From assembly GCA_028293365.1 (NCBI GenBank), contig JAQGOX010000241.1, forward strand, positions 1-5,678: a stretch of 5,678 nucleotides of DNA, written 5' to 3'. This document shows positions 1 to 5,678 of the stretch, piece after piece. This DNA is from Verrucomicrobiales bacterium. Lineage in GTDB: Bacteria > Verrucomicrobiota > Verrucomicrobiia > Limisphaerales > SXQI01. The position numbers and the translations under genes were made by a program. The notes under the pieces were generated by a model. The model ran no database searches, was not told the DNA's origin, and was given only the letters and a program-made list of their open reading frames with translations. Numbering within the stretch: position 1 is the stretch's first letter; the number at the start of each line of letters is the position of its first letter.

Positions 1-1443
1 TCACTCGGCGACTCTGCCAACGATTGGCAAAGCTCGCCGGTTCCTGGAATGCCTCGCACTAAAAACCCCTGGTTCCTGCACCAGCACTCCTCGGCCGATG
101 GAAATCGTGGCACCTGGTTTCTCTGCAGCCTCACACCCGGCGGCGAACAACTCACAGGCGTTTTGAAGTCCAAGCCATTTAACATTCCGTCGAAATTGAG
201 TTTCTGGATCGCTGGCCACGACGGCATTCCTTCGACTCCGCTGCAAAATCACAATTTCGTGCGGCTTCGGGAGGCGGGTAGCGATGCTATTTTGGCTGAG
301 GCCCGACCACCACGAAATGATATGGCCCAAAAAGTCGAGTGGGATCTCTCGAAAGCGCAAGGAAAAACAGGCTATCTCGAGTTCACCGATAACAATACAG
401 AGTCAGCTTACGCGTGGTTGGCTCTGGGGCGCTTTGAACCGGAAGTGGTGGCGATGCCAAAACTGAGTCCAAATCAAATTCCTCAGCGCCTTCAATCCGG
501 CGCCGAAATTGCCAGGAGTCTAAAGCTCCAACAACCGCTTCCCCTCATGTCGGAACTACTGACCTCCGGTCACGCGGATTCGGAAAGTCTCGCCGCACTG
601 GGTAGTGCGATTGCGAGCATTCGGGGAGACGAACCGCTTCTGGCAATGGCCCCGTTGCTGGGAGAAGCCGACGTCCCGGCTCCATTACAACAACAACTGC
701 GCGCCGCTTACCAGGGCGCGAACGATAGCGAGAAACTGGACAAACTGGTGGAGGAGACCTTCCGGTCGACCGCCTATCGCATCCAGCTCAAGCTCGCGCA
801 AAACCTCGCTGCCACGCACGAAGGGGCTGAAACGTTGCTGGCAAATATTGAGAATCAACGCGCTCCGGCCCGCTTGCTCCAGGAACGTTCGGTTCATGAC
901 AAACTGGTGGCAGCCAAGCCTGCAAACGCTGACGGACGCATCGCGAAACTCACCGCGAATCTGTCCAAACCGAGCGACCAGATCGAGAAAGTGCTCGAAG
1001 CGCGCCGCAAAAACTATGATCCGACGAAAGCCGATAAAGTTCGAGGTCAGGCTTTGTTCGTTAAGAATTGCTCGATTTGTCACCAAATCGACGGACAGGG
1101 TGCTGTGGTCGGCCCCCAACTCGATGGTATCGGTAATCGTGGCCTGGAGCGCCTCACCGAAGACGTGCTCGACCCCAACCGCAATGTGGACCGCGGTTTT
1201 CGCACCCAGATTATGGTGCTGAAAGACGGCGATGTGGTCAGCGGGCTTCCACGCCGCGAGCAGGGAGAACTTATTATTTTTGCGGATTCGACTGGAAAAG
1301 AAATATCAGTGCCAATCAAAAACATCGCGCAACGACGCGACTCCGATACATCCCTCATGCCGGAGAATTTCGCGGATGTTCTGACGACGGACGAATTCAA
1401 CGATCTCATGTCGTTTCTGCTGAGCAAAGTCCCTAAAAAATAG
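1..1443 (+). CDS. PVC-type heme-binding c-type cytochrome, C-terminal part (5' end outside window)
   Basis: This frame is open from base 1 to the TAG at 1441-1443, so the gene is cut by the left edge; the ATG at 49 lies inside a plausible domain and is unlikely to be the start. Codons are numbered from base 1. Codons about 15-150 look like a beta-rich, jelly-roll-like domain ending in an AYAWLALGRFEP stretch. Codons about 155-330 are helical and HEAT-like. Codons about 340-480 form the PVC-type c-heme module: CSICH at codons 357-361 (bases 1069-1083), followed by GPQLDGIGNRG, a DPNRNVD motif and SLMPEN, whose Met at codon 453 (1357-1359) is the probable distal heme ligand. The family is typically exported and carries electrons in the periplasm. 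Missing N-terminal domains could include a signal peptide and catalytic modules. The heme module is near certain; the donor and acceptor are unknown. Confidence 0.9.
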   Translation, partial: SLGDSANDWQSSPVPGMPRTKNPWFLHQHSSADGNRGTWFLCSLTPGGEQLTGVLKSKPFNIPSKLSFWIAGHDGIPSTPLQNHNFVRLREAGSDAILAEARPPRNDMAQKVEWDLSKAQGKTGYLEFTDNNTESAYAWLALGRFEPEVVAMPKLSPNQIPQRLQSGAEIARSLKLQQPLPLMSELLTSGHADSESLAALGSAIASIRGDEPLLAMAPLLGEADVPAPLQQQLRAAYQGANDSEKLDKLVEETFRSTAYRIQLKLAQNLAATHEGAETLLANIENQRAPARLLQERSVHDKLVAAKPANADGRIAKLTANLSKPSDQIEKVLEARRKNYDPTKADKVRGQALFVKNCSICHQIDGQGAVVGPQLDGIGNRGLERLTEDVLDPNRNVDRGFRTQIMVLKDGDVVSGLPRREQGELIIFADSTGKEISVPIKNIAQRRDSDTSLMPENFADVLTTDEFNDLMSFLLSKVPKK

Positions 1444-1455
1444 GGCGATATAAAA

Positions 1456-1471
1456 CGAAATGAAGATTTCG
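1456..1471 (+). other. Small perfect hairpin after the first cytochrome gene
   Basis: CGAAAT at 1456-1461 and ATTTCG at 1466-1471 form a perfect 6-bp stem with a four-base GAAG loop, 12 bases after the stop codon. It shares bases 1470-1471 with the foot of the larger hairpin that follows, so the complete stems cannot both form. The stem is short and AT-rich enough to have arisen by chance. Confidence 0.25.
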
Positions 1472-1506
1472 CGCGGTCAAAGAGTCTGACCTTTTTGACC
1501 GGCGCG
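1470..1506 (+). terminator. Strong intergenic hairpin (possible terminator or mRNA-stability stem)
   Basis: Bases 1470-1484 pair with 1491-1506 around a six-base loop (TCTGAC). The stem has 15 pairs, with one G-U pair and a single bulged G at 1501. The inner arms are GGTCAAAGAG and CTTTTTGACC; the outer arms are CGCGC and GCGCG. It begins 26 bases past the first cytochrome stop. No T-tract follows on the plus strand (AGCCCGGCG comes next), so it does not fit a classic intrinsic terminator. It may instead protect the 3' end of the upstream transcript or set different levels for the two cytochrome genes. The pairing is read directly from the sequence; the role is inferred. Confidence 0.4.
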
Positions 1507-1655
1507 AGCCCGGCGAAAACGTTTACGCGGCAGTGAAATCTGTCGGTGGTCAACGTTTTGCAATTTCGCCCTCAAATGTTGCTGTAGCTGGCCAACCGGG
1601 ACGAAATCACTTAGTTTCCAGACAGAAGATTACTTACGAATCTCATTCCATACCA

Positions 1656-3551
1656 ATGAATCGCAGAGCAACTATTTCCCGCCGCATTGTCCTTTTCGGG
1701 TTGGCTTCCCTGCTTCCGTGCGCCGCAATCGCACAAGAGGAGGCCCCCAAAAAAACATTTTTTCTCCCCAAAAGCCCGGTTGCTGCAGCCTATATTCTGG
1801 GCCGATTGTCGAACAAAGAACTGACCGAAGCTCCACGGGGAGAATTCGTTTACACCGCGTTGTTGAAACGTCCGGGGCTGGATCGAAAGTATAGAACCGA
1901 AGCACTGCAAGGCCTCGCGGAACTCCACAAATCCAGTCCCGCAGCCGAACTGGTAAATATCATTGCCGAGGTGGACAAGAAGGGAGATGACGCCCTGCCG
2001 GTGCTTCGCGATCTTTCAACCATTCTGTCACAGGCGAAACCAGAAAACCTTGCGCCACTGCGATCCAATCTTGAAACTCTCGCCGCCGATTCGCAACTCT
2101 TCTTCACCCGTCAAATCGCTTACGCATCGATTTTGACTGCGGACGGGAACGGAGACAAGGCGTGGGCCGCTGCCGAGTCCGACCAAAAAAAACTTGCCGA
2201 TTTGATCTCATCTCTCGAATTCCTCAGAACCCCGGCGTTGCGCGCGAGCTTCTATCCGAAAATTCAACCGCTTCTCGCAAAGTCGGATGCACCCGAAGTC
2301 CAGCGCGCTGCCATCGGCGTAATTTCGCTGATGCCCGATCATGAAGCAGAGACATTCAAGGTGCTTGCCGACTTCGTTCAGTCCGGCACGGAACGAGACA
2401 CGGCCATTTCAAGTTTGCAGCGGATCCCGAAAAAGTTTTGGCCGAAAGATCAGGTCGTTCCATTGCTCGCCAAATTGCTCCAGGATTTCCAAAATGTCCC
2501 TGCTGGGGAGCGGACGGAGCCGAACTTCATTAGCGCCATTCAATTCGCCGGCGATCTGGCGTCGTTACTGCCCCCGGAAAAGGCAGCGGCCACCAACAAG
2601 ATTCTGCGCGGGCTGGGAACCACCGTTTTCGTCATTCACACGCTGGTGGAACAAATGCTTTATGACAAACAGCTTCTCGTCGTTGAAGCGGGAAAGCCGG
2701 TCGAGATCATTCTGCAAAATGATGACTCAATGCCGCACAATTTAGTTGTTGTCACCCCGGGATCAGTCGAGGAAATCGGCGGCGCAACGGAAAAAATGCC
2801 ACCCGATCCCGATGCAGAAGGCCGCGTCTATGTGCCCGTTTCGCCGAAAATCCTCCACGCTACGAAATTGGTCGATGCTGGCCAAAAGGCTAAACTGAGT
2901 TTCACCGCGCCCACGGAACCGGGCGACTATCCCTACCTTTGCACGTTTCCCGGCCATTGGCGCCGCATGGTCGGCAACATGGCCGTCGTCAAAGACGTAG
3001 ACGCGTATATTGCCAGTCACGCGGGGACGGAGCCGGCGATCACCGAATGGAAACTCGAAGACCTGGCTCCCGATTTGAACAAAGTTGGCTTCGGCAGAAA
3101 CCTTGAGGCCGGAAAGGCTTTATTCACAACCCTCGGATGCGCCCAATGTCACAAACTTGGCGTCGAAGGGGTCGATTACGGTCCGCAATTGACCGACGTT
3201 TTCAAGCGTTACAACAACGATCGCGCCCAGGTTCTGCACCAGATTCTCGAACCTTCACTTGTGATCAGCAATCGTTATAGAACCATCGAATTCGAAATGA
3301 AAGACGGTGAGCCGGTTCTCGGGATGATTATCAAAGAAGACCCGCAAACAGTGACGATCCAAACCGGACCTTCGGATGCACTCATCCAAACCCTCAAATC
3401 CCCCGATATCAAAAGCCGGCAACCGCAGAAATCTTCAGTCATGCCGGTTGGTCTGCTGAACACCCTTTCAAAAGACCAAATCTTCGACCTGCTGGCATAC
3501 CTGGAAGCAGGCGGAAAAATCGAACCGCACGATCATTCGCATCAACATTGA
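1656..3551 (+). CDS. Exported azurin-like blue-copper / c-type cytochrome fusion protein
   Basis: A 631-residue redox protein, numbered from the ATG at 1656. This start puts a signal peptide at residues 1-26 (MNRR..., hydrophobic core, AIA before QEE); an in-frame GTG at 1533 would add 41 residues ahead of it. No clear Shine-Dalgarno is seen. Residues about 35-325 are helical and HEAT-like. Residues about 330-455 are a cupredoxin: His361 in MPHN, then Cys429, His434 and Met438 in CTFPGHWRRM, which matches azurin ligand spacing (C+5 His, H+4 Met). Residues about 475-620 are a PVC-type heme domain with CAQCH at 495-499 (bases 3138-3152), GPQL, and probable distal ligand Met596 in SSVMP. The protein ends in HDHSHQH. 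All metal ligands are present, so it should carry one type 1 copper and one heme c outside the cytoplasmic membrane. It lies 212 bases after another heme protein and may share its transcript. Its partners are unknown. Confidence 0.92.
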   Translation: MNRRATISRRIVLFGLASLLPCAAIAQEEAPKKTFFLPKSPVAAAYILGRLSNKELTEAPRGEFVYTALLKRPGLDRKYRTEALQGLAELHKSSPAAELVNIIAEVDKKGDDALPVLRDLSTILSQAKPENLAPLRSNLETLAADSQLFFTRQIAYASILTADGNGDKAWAAAESDQKKLADLISSLEFLRTPALRASFYPKIQPLLAKSDAPEVQRAAIGVISLMPDHEAETFKVLADFVQSGTERDTAISSLQRIPKKFWPKDQVVPLLAKLLQDFQNVPAGERTEPNFISAIQFAGDLASLLPPEKAAATNKILRGLGTTVFVIHTLVEQMLYDKQLLVVEAGKPVEIILQNDDSMPHNLVVVTPGSVEEIGGATEKMPPDPDAEGRVYVPVSPKILHATKLVDAGQKAKLSFTAPTEPGDYPYLCTFPGHWRRMVGNMAVVKDVDAYIASHAGTEPAITEWKLEDLAPDLNKVGFGRNLEAGKALFTTLGCAQCHKLGVEGVDYGPQLTDVFKRYNNDRAQVLHQILEPSLVISNRYRTIEFEMKDGEPVLGMIIKEDPQTVTIQTGPSDALIQTLKSPDIKSRQPQKSSVMPVGLLNTLSKDQIFDLLAYLEAGGKIEPHDHSHQH

Positions 3552-3711
3552 GTCGCAAATCGGTTACTAACAGCACTCGCTCAAAGCAATGCTGCGTAAG
3601 CCGCGAAGCGATTGGATTGGGGAATTAAAAAATCGAAACCGTGCTTCAGTGAAATCTCTTCTCCCCGATTTCAACCGTTATCTTCAATCGAGCTTTACCG
3701 AGGTTTGATTC

Positions 3712-3722
3712 GGGAACTTCCC
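3712..3722 (+). promoter_or_regulatory. Palindrome containing a GGAACTT element upstream of the DUF1328 gene
   Basis: GGGAACTTCCC is a perfect 11-base palindrome centred on C3717, flanked on both sides by TGATT, 79 bases before the DUF1328 start codon. It contains GGAACTT, the -35 consensus of sigma-E-type ECF promoters. The expected -10 position, about 16 bases later, reads TAGAA, which matches poorly. It could be an ECF promoter element, a binding site for a dimeric regulator, or chance. Confidence 0.2.
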
Positions 3723-3790
3723 TGATTGGCCACTGTAGAACCTGGGTTAGGTTTCCTCAGCCGGTGGATGGGCTACCGGATGAACAAAAC

Positions 3791-3795
3791 AGGAA
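3791..3795 (+). promoter_or_regulatory. Ribosome-binding site that sets the DUF1328 start
   Basis: AGGAA lies five bases before the ATG at 3801, in good Shine-Dalgarno position. It favours 3801 over the earlier in-frame starts TTG 3726, ATG 3768 and ATG 3780, none of which has a comparable site. Confidence 0.6.
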
Positions 3796-3800
3796 AAATT

Positions 3801-3965
3801 ATGTTACACTGGACCATCACATTGCTGGTTATCGCAGTTATCGCAGCCGTGCTCGGTTTCTCTGGAATTGCCGGAGCAGCCGCCGGAATTGCGAAAATAC
3901 TTTTCGCGGTTTTTCTCGTGTTATTTGTGGTTTCGCTGCTGTTCGGACGCCGCCGGGTTTCCTAA
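3801..3965 (+). CDS. DUF1328/YtjA-family small membrane protein
   Basis: A 54-residue, very hydrophobic protein. From the ATG at 3801 it reads MLHWTITLLVIAVIAAVLGF, then a small-residue linker (SGIAGAAAG), a second hydrophobic segment and a basic end (GRRRVS). Two membrane helices are predicted by eye at about residues 4-22 and 30-48, so the hairpin should sit in the inner membrane. The length and the pattern LGFxGxAGxAAGxAKIxF match the DUF1328 (YtjA) family, which is typically 53-60 residues and has no established biochemical role. The start is supported by AGGAA just upstream and by family length; ATG 3780 would add seven residues. It is separated from the cytochrome gene by 249 bases, so it is probably transcribed on its own, and it converges with the signal peptidase gene 46 bases downstream. 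Confidence 0.85.
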   Translation: MLHWTITLLVIAVIAAVLGFSGIAGAAAGIAKILFAVFLVLFVVSLLFGRRRVS

Positions 3966-3967
3966 CG

Positions 3968-4018
3968 GTTTTAGAGAATTCAGCGCAGAGGTTCAGGGTG
4001 GCGCAGCGCCGCTAAAAC
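3968..4018. terminator. Possible bidirectional terminator stem between convergent genes
   Basis: GTTTTAG at 3968-3974 is the exact inverse of CTAAAAC at 4012-4018, just after the DUF1328 stop and across the signal peptidase stop. The 37-base interior holds the palindromic GGCGCAGCGCC (4000-4010). The long loop and the lack of a clean T-tract make this a weak call; its position between two convergent stops is the main support. Confidence 0.2.
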
Positions 4019-4518
4019 AAAACTTTACCAAGAACCTCCGACATGTCTCGCTCCCAGGTTTCCGAGACCGCCCGATTGTCACCCATCACGATGTAATGGC
4101 TGGGTAAGAGCTTCACCTCCCTGTATTTTCCCAGGGTCGGTTGTTTCAGATAGGGCTCGTTCAAGCGATCTCCGTCAATAAACACTGAGCCATCGTGAAC
4201 GGAAAACCGTTCGCCGGGCATGGCCACGACGCGTTTAACAAGAAATAACCCGTGGTTTTCCACCGTCACCGTGACGATATCTCCGCGCTGCGGTGGATGC
4301 CATCGATAAGCCCAGCGGTTAACGAGATGAATAGAACCATTGCGGAGAGTCGGATTCATGCTTTCGCCCCGCACCCTGATTGGAACGAGGACAAACTTGA
4401 AAAGTAAAAAACTGCTCGCGACCCAAAAAAGAATCCTAACGAACGTCCATTTGGGGCGGCGGCCCAAAATCACCCGGATCGACCAGTGAGGCTTTTGCTC
4501 TGTGAGTTCCGTTTCCAT
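4012..4518 (-). CDS. lepB: Signal peptidase I (S26 family)
   Basis: A compact 168-residue type I signal peptidase, which cleaves signal peptides from exported proteins on the outer face of the cytoplasmic membrane. Numbered from the ATG at 4518: one membrane helix at about 27-47, then VRGESMNPT with catalytic Ser53 (bases 4360-4362), RGDIVTV, and LVKRVVAMPGE with catalytic Lys95 (4234-4236), completing the Ser/Lys dyad. GDNR at 146-149 and Ser152 belong to the last conserved box. After it the usual DSR is missing, and the stretch to the final GK is about four residues shorter than in E. coli LepB. With one helix and no large insert domain it resembles Gram-positive-size enzymes more than E. 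coli LepB. A TTG at 4572 would add 18 residues not typical of the family. The gene follows the ThuA-like gene on the same strand, with a 73-base gap (19 with the TTG start), and may be co-transcribed. Confidence 0.9.
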   Translation of the reverse strand: METELTEQKPHWSIRVILGRRPKWTFVRILFWVASSFLLFKFVLVPIRVRGESMNPTLRNGSIHLVNRWAYRWHPPQRGDIVTVTVENHGLFLVKRVVAMPGERFSVHDGSVFIDGDRLNEPYLKQPTLGKYREVKLLPSHYIVMGDNRAVSETWERDMSEVLGKVLF

Positions 4519-4591
4519 AAAGCCAAATCTGCCATCGGTTCCGTGAATCAAAGAGCCGCGCCGTGCGTTCAACCCGGCTTGCTGTAGCTGT

Positions 4592-5587
4592 TCAATTCAA
4601 CTTGTGATCGTCCGGCTTAATCCCCTTTTTTGCTTTGTTAAAACCAAACGCCGTGGGGGCATAATCGCCAACAAGATTTACATCGGCTTTTGCCGGAACT
4701 TCGAGATTTGTTCCCCAATAACAAGCATTAACTACAAATCGTCGCAGCCCTTCATTCAGCAGATCGGTCGCCGCGCCCATCGTGGTGGTCACGATTTTAG
4801 ACGTGTTACCGGTTTCCGTTTTGTAATTGCGAAACCACGCGATCGGCATCATTGGATCGTTCTTTTTTCCATCGAGCCGAGCATCCGTCGGTTTCATTCC
4901 CGCTACAACCTCCCCATACATCAGCACATTTGCATCTTTCGGCAGGTGCGCGACACCATAAACATCGGTTGGCCCCCAAACATCGCTAACCCCGTGCATT
5001 AATGGGTGGTTTTTGAATGCATCGTTGAAGACCGCCCGAGTGCTTTCGCTGCCGTGATTCCCGTGGTGGCTGATCCAGGTATCGCCGAGCACCTGTTGAC
5101 CGAAGCCTCCCGGCCACTCTCTGGACTGCCAGTCAAATTTTGCATAAGGACTCGTTTTATTGCGGCTATAGGCAAAAGAATGGGTCGCAGTCCGCAGACC
5201 GAGAATGGGTTTGCCCGCATTCAAGTAATCGGCAAAGTATTTCATTTTGTCGTCGGGCAATTCGCGGAATCGCAATTGCACAATCACCATGTCCGCATCA
5301 GCCAACTCCTCGAAGCCGGGAATATTTGTTTGAATGTTCGGATCGATCACACCATTCGTATCAAGGGGGAAAAGCACGGTGCAGTTAAACCCATGACGCA
5401 CAGCCAGAATCTTGCCAAGCATGGGAAGGCCCTCTTCGGAGCGATACTCTTCATCGCCGGAAATAAGCACGACCTTTTTTCCTTTGCCCGGACCATCCTT
5501 GCCCGCATAGCTGACGCGGTCTGACGCGCTCGTTGATACCAGTGATGCGAGCAAAAGGCTGGCAAGTAAAGATGTGAGGTGCTTCAT
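4592..5587 (-). CDS. Secreted ThuA-like (trehalose utilisation) domain protein
   Basis: A 331-residue protein with an N-terminal signal peptide (residues 1 to about 22: MKH, Leu/Ala-rich core, STSAS), so it is probably periplasmic. The rest looks like a ThuA-like domain with a class I glutamine-amidotransferase-type fold: VVLISGDEEYRSEE (39-52), ADMVIVQLRFRELP (98-111), KPILGLRTATHSF (126-138), VLGDTWISHHGNHG (166-179), HPLMHGV (194-200), and a late block PIAWFRNY to VVNACYWG (248-292). The nucleophile-elbow Cys of true amidotransferases is not evident; LRTATHSF occupies that area. Founding members act with ThuB in trehalose breakdown in rhizobia, and relatives are abundant in Verrucomicrobia and Planctomycetes, often near or fused to c-type cytochromes, so a carbohydrate role is plausible. 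The substrate is unknown. The ATG at 5587 gives the signal peptide its natural start; GAAG a few bases upstream is a weak ribosome-binding site. Confidence 0.82.
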   Translation of the reverse strand: MKHLTSLLASLLLASLVSTSASDRVSYAGKDGPGKGKKVVLISGDEEYRSEEGLPMLGKILAVRHGFNCTVLFPLDTNGVIDPNIQTNIPGFEELADADMVIVQLRFRELPDDKMKYFADYLNAGKPILGLRTATHSFAYSRNKTSPYAKFDWQSREWPGGFGQQVLGDTWISHHGNHGSESTRAVFNDAFKNHPLMHGVSDVWGPTDVYGVAHLPKDANVLMYGEVVAGMKPTDARLDGKKNDPMMPIAWFRNYKTETGNTSKIVTTTMGAATDLLNEGLRRFVVNACYWGTNLEVPAKADVNLVGDYAPTAFGFNKAKKGIKPDDHKLN

Positions 5588-5678
5588 AAGTCTTCAGTTG
5601 GACGAAAAGTCACTTACCGCATTTCAATCTAAAGCACAAGCAAAGTGACGATAGTTTCGAATTCAATCGATTCCTGGA

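Noticed and set aside
605..1222. 205-codon plus-strand open frame inside the first cytochrome gene
   Set aside because: Its Arg/Trp/Ser-rich translation is typical of an out-of-frame shadow; the overlapping frame holds the heme motif.
1080..1553. 157-codon minus-strand open frame across the end of the first cytochrome gene
   Set aside because: It is antisense to the conserved heme module and has no recognisable domain or ribosome-binding site.
1533..1655. GTG at 1533 as the start of the copper-heme fusion gene
   Set aside because: It would place 41 unremarkable residues before a clear signal peptide, and no ribosome-binding site supports it; the ATG at 1656 fits better.
1711..1725. Possible lipobox (LLPC) in the fusion protein signal peptide
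   Set aside because: Pro before Cys does not fit the lipoprotein consensus, and AIA before QEE is a good signal peptidase I site.
3616..3669. ATTGGGGA and TCCCCGAT as a hairpin in the spacer after the fusion gene
   Set aside because: Eight pairs including a G-U, around a 38-base loop, are too weak to call a terminator.
3726..3800. TTG at 3726 as the DUF1328 start
   Set aside because: The extra 25 residues are not part of the family, and AGGAA lies right before the ATG at 3801.
4519..4572. TTG at 4572 as the signal peptidase start
   Set aside because: The 18-residue extension is low in recognisable features and lacks a Shine-Dalgarno. It cannot be fully excluded, since the ATG at 4518 also lacks a strong one.
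1579..4590. TTGCTGTAGCTG occurring at 1579-1590 and 4579-4590, both between genes
   Set aside because: One shared 12-mer is about what chance gives in a window of this length; there is no further similarity around the copies.
5006..5524. 172-codon plus-strand open frame antisense to the ThuA-like gene
   Set aside because: The minus-strand frame has a signal peptide and family motifs; this one is a complementary-strand shadow.
5588..5678. Promoter for the ThuA-like gene
   Set aside because: I could not find a -35/-10 pair with sensible spacing; only short palindromes (TTCGAA, GAATTC, AATCGATT) are present.

Overview
The window looks like a chromosomal piece from a member of the Verrucomicrobiota (PVC superphylum), possibly a Pedosphaera/Limisphaerales-type soil or freshwater lineage. 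The main basis is two exported proteins whose C-termini carry the PVC-type c-heme module (CxxCH, then a GPQL stretch, and a late Met ligand in an xxMP motif). A secreted ThuA-like protein, also frequent in these bacteria, supports this. The phylum is inferred from protein style; no marker gene is present.

Layout. Bases 1-1443 (+) are the 3' part of a PVC-type c-type cytochrome whose start lies beyond the left edge. Bases 1444-1655 are a 212-base spacer with a strong hairpin. Bases 1656-3551 (+) encode an exported redox fusion: helical repeats, an azurin-like blue-copper domain, a c-heme domain and a His-rich tail. Bases 3552-3800 are non-coding; I see only a palindrome containing GGAACTT and the ribosome-binding site of the next gene. 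Bases 3801-3965 (+) encode a 54-residue membrane protein of the DUF1328/YtjA family. It converges with a minus-strand pair: signal peptidase I (4518 to 4012) lies downstream of a secreted ThuA-like protein (5587 to 4592). The last 91 bases (5588-5678) are the leader of the ThuA-like gene, and I recognise no convincing promoter there. No gene-free stretch exceeds 300 bases. I found no tRNA, rRNA, CRISPR array, insertion sequence or origin.

How the parts fit. Both plus-strand heme proteins should act outside the cytoplasmic membrane as electron carriers, and they may be co-transcribed. The copper and heme centres in one chain suggest an electron relay between an unknown oxidoreductase and a terminal acceptor. 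The ThuA-like protein is also exported and probably handles carbohydrate-derived substrates. Signal peptidase I is the general processing enzyme for exported proteins, so its position next to an exported protein may be coincidental. The window is mostly recognisable families in an unusual domain arrangement; I do not see evidence for a defence, mobile or otherwise wholly new system.
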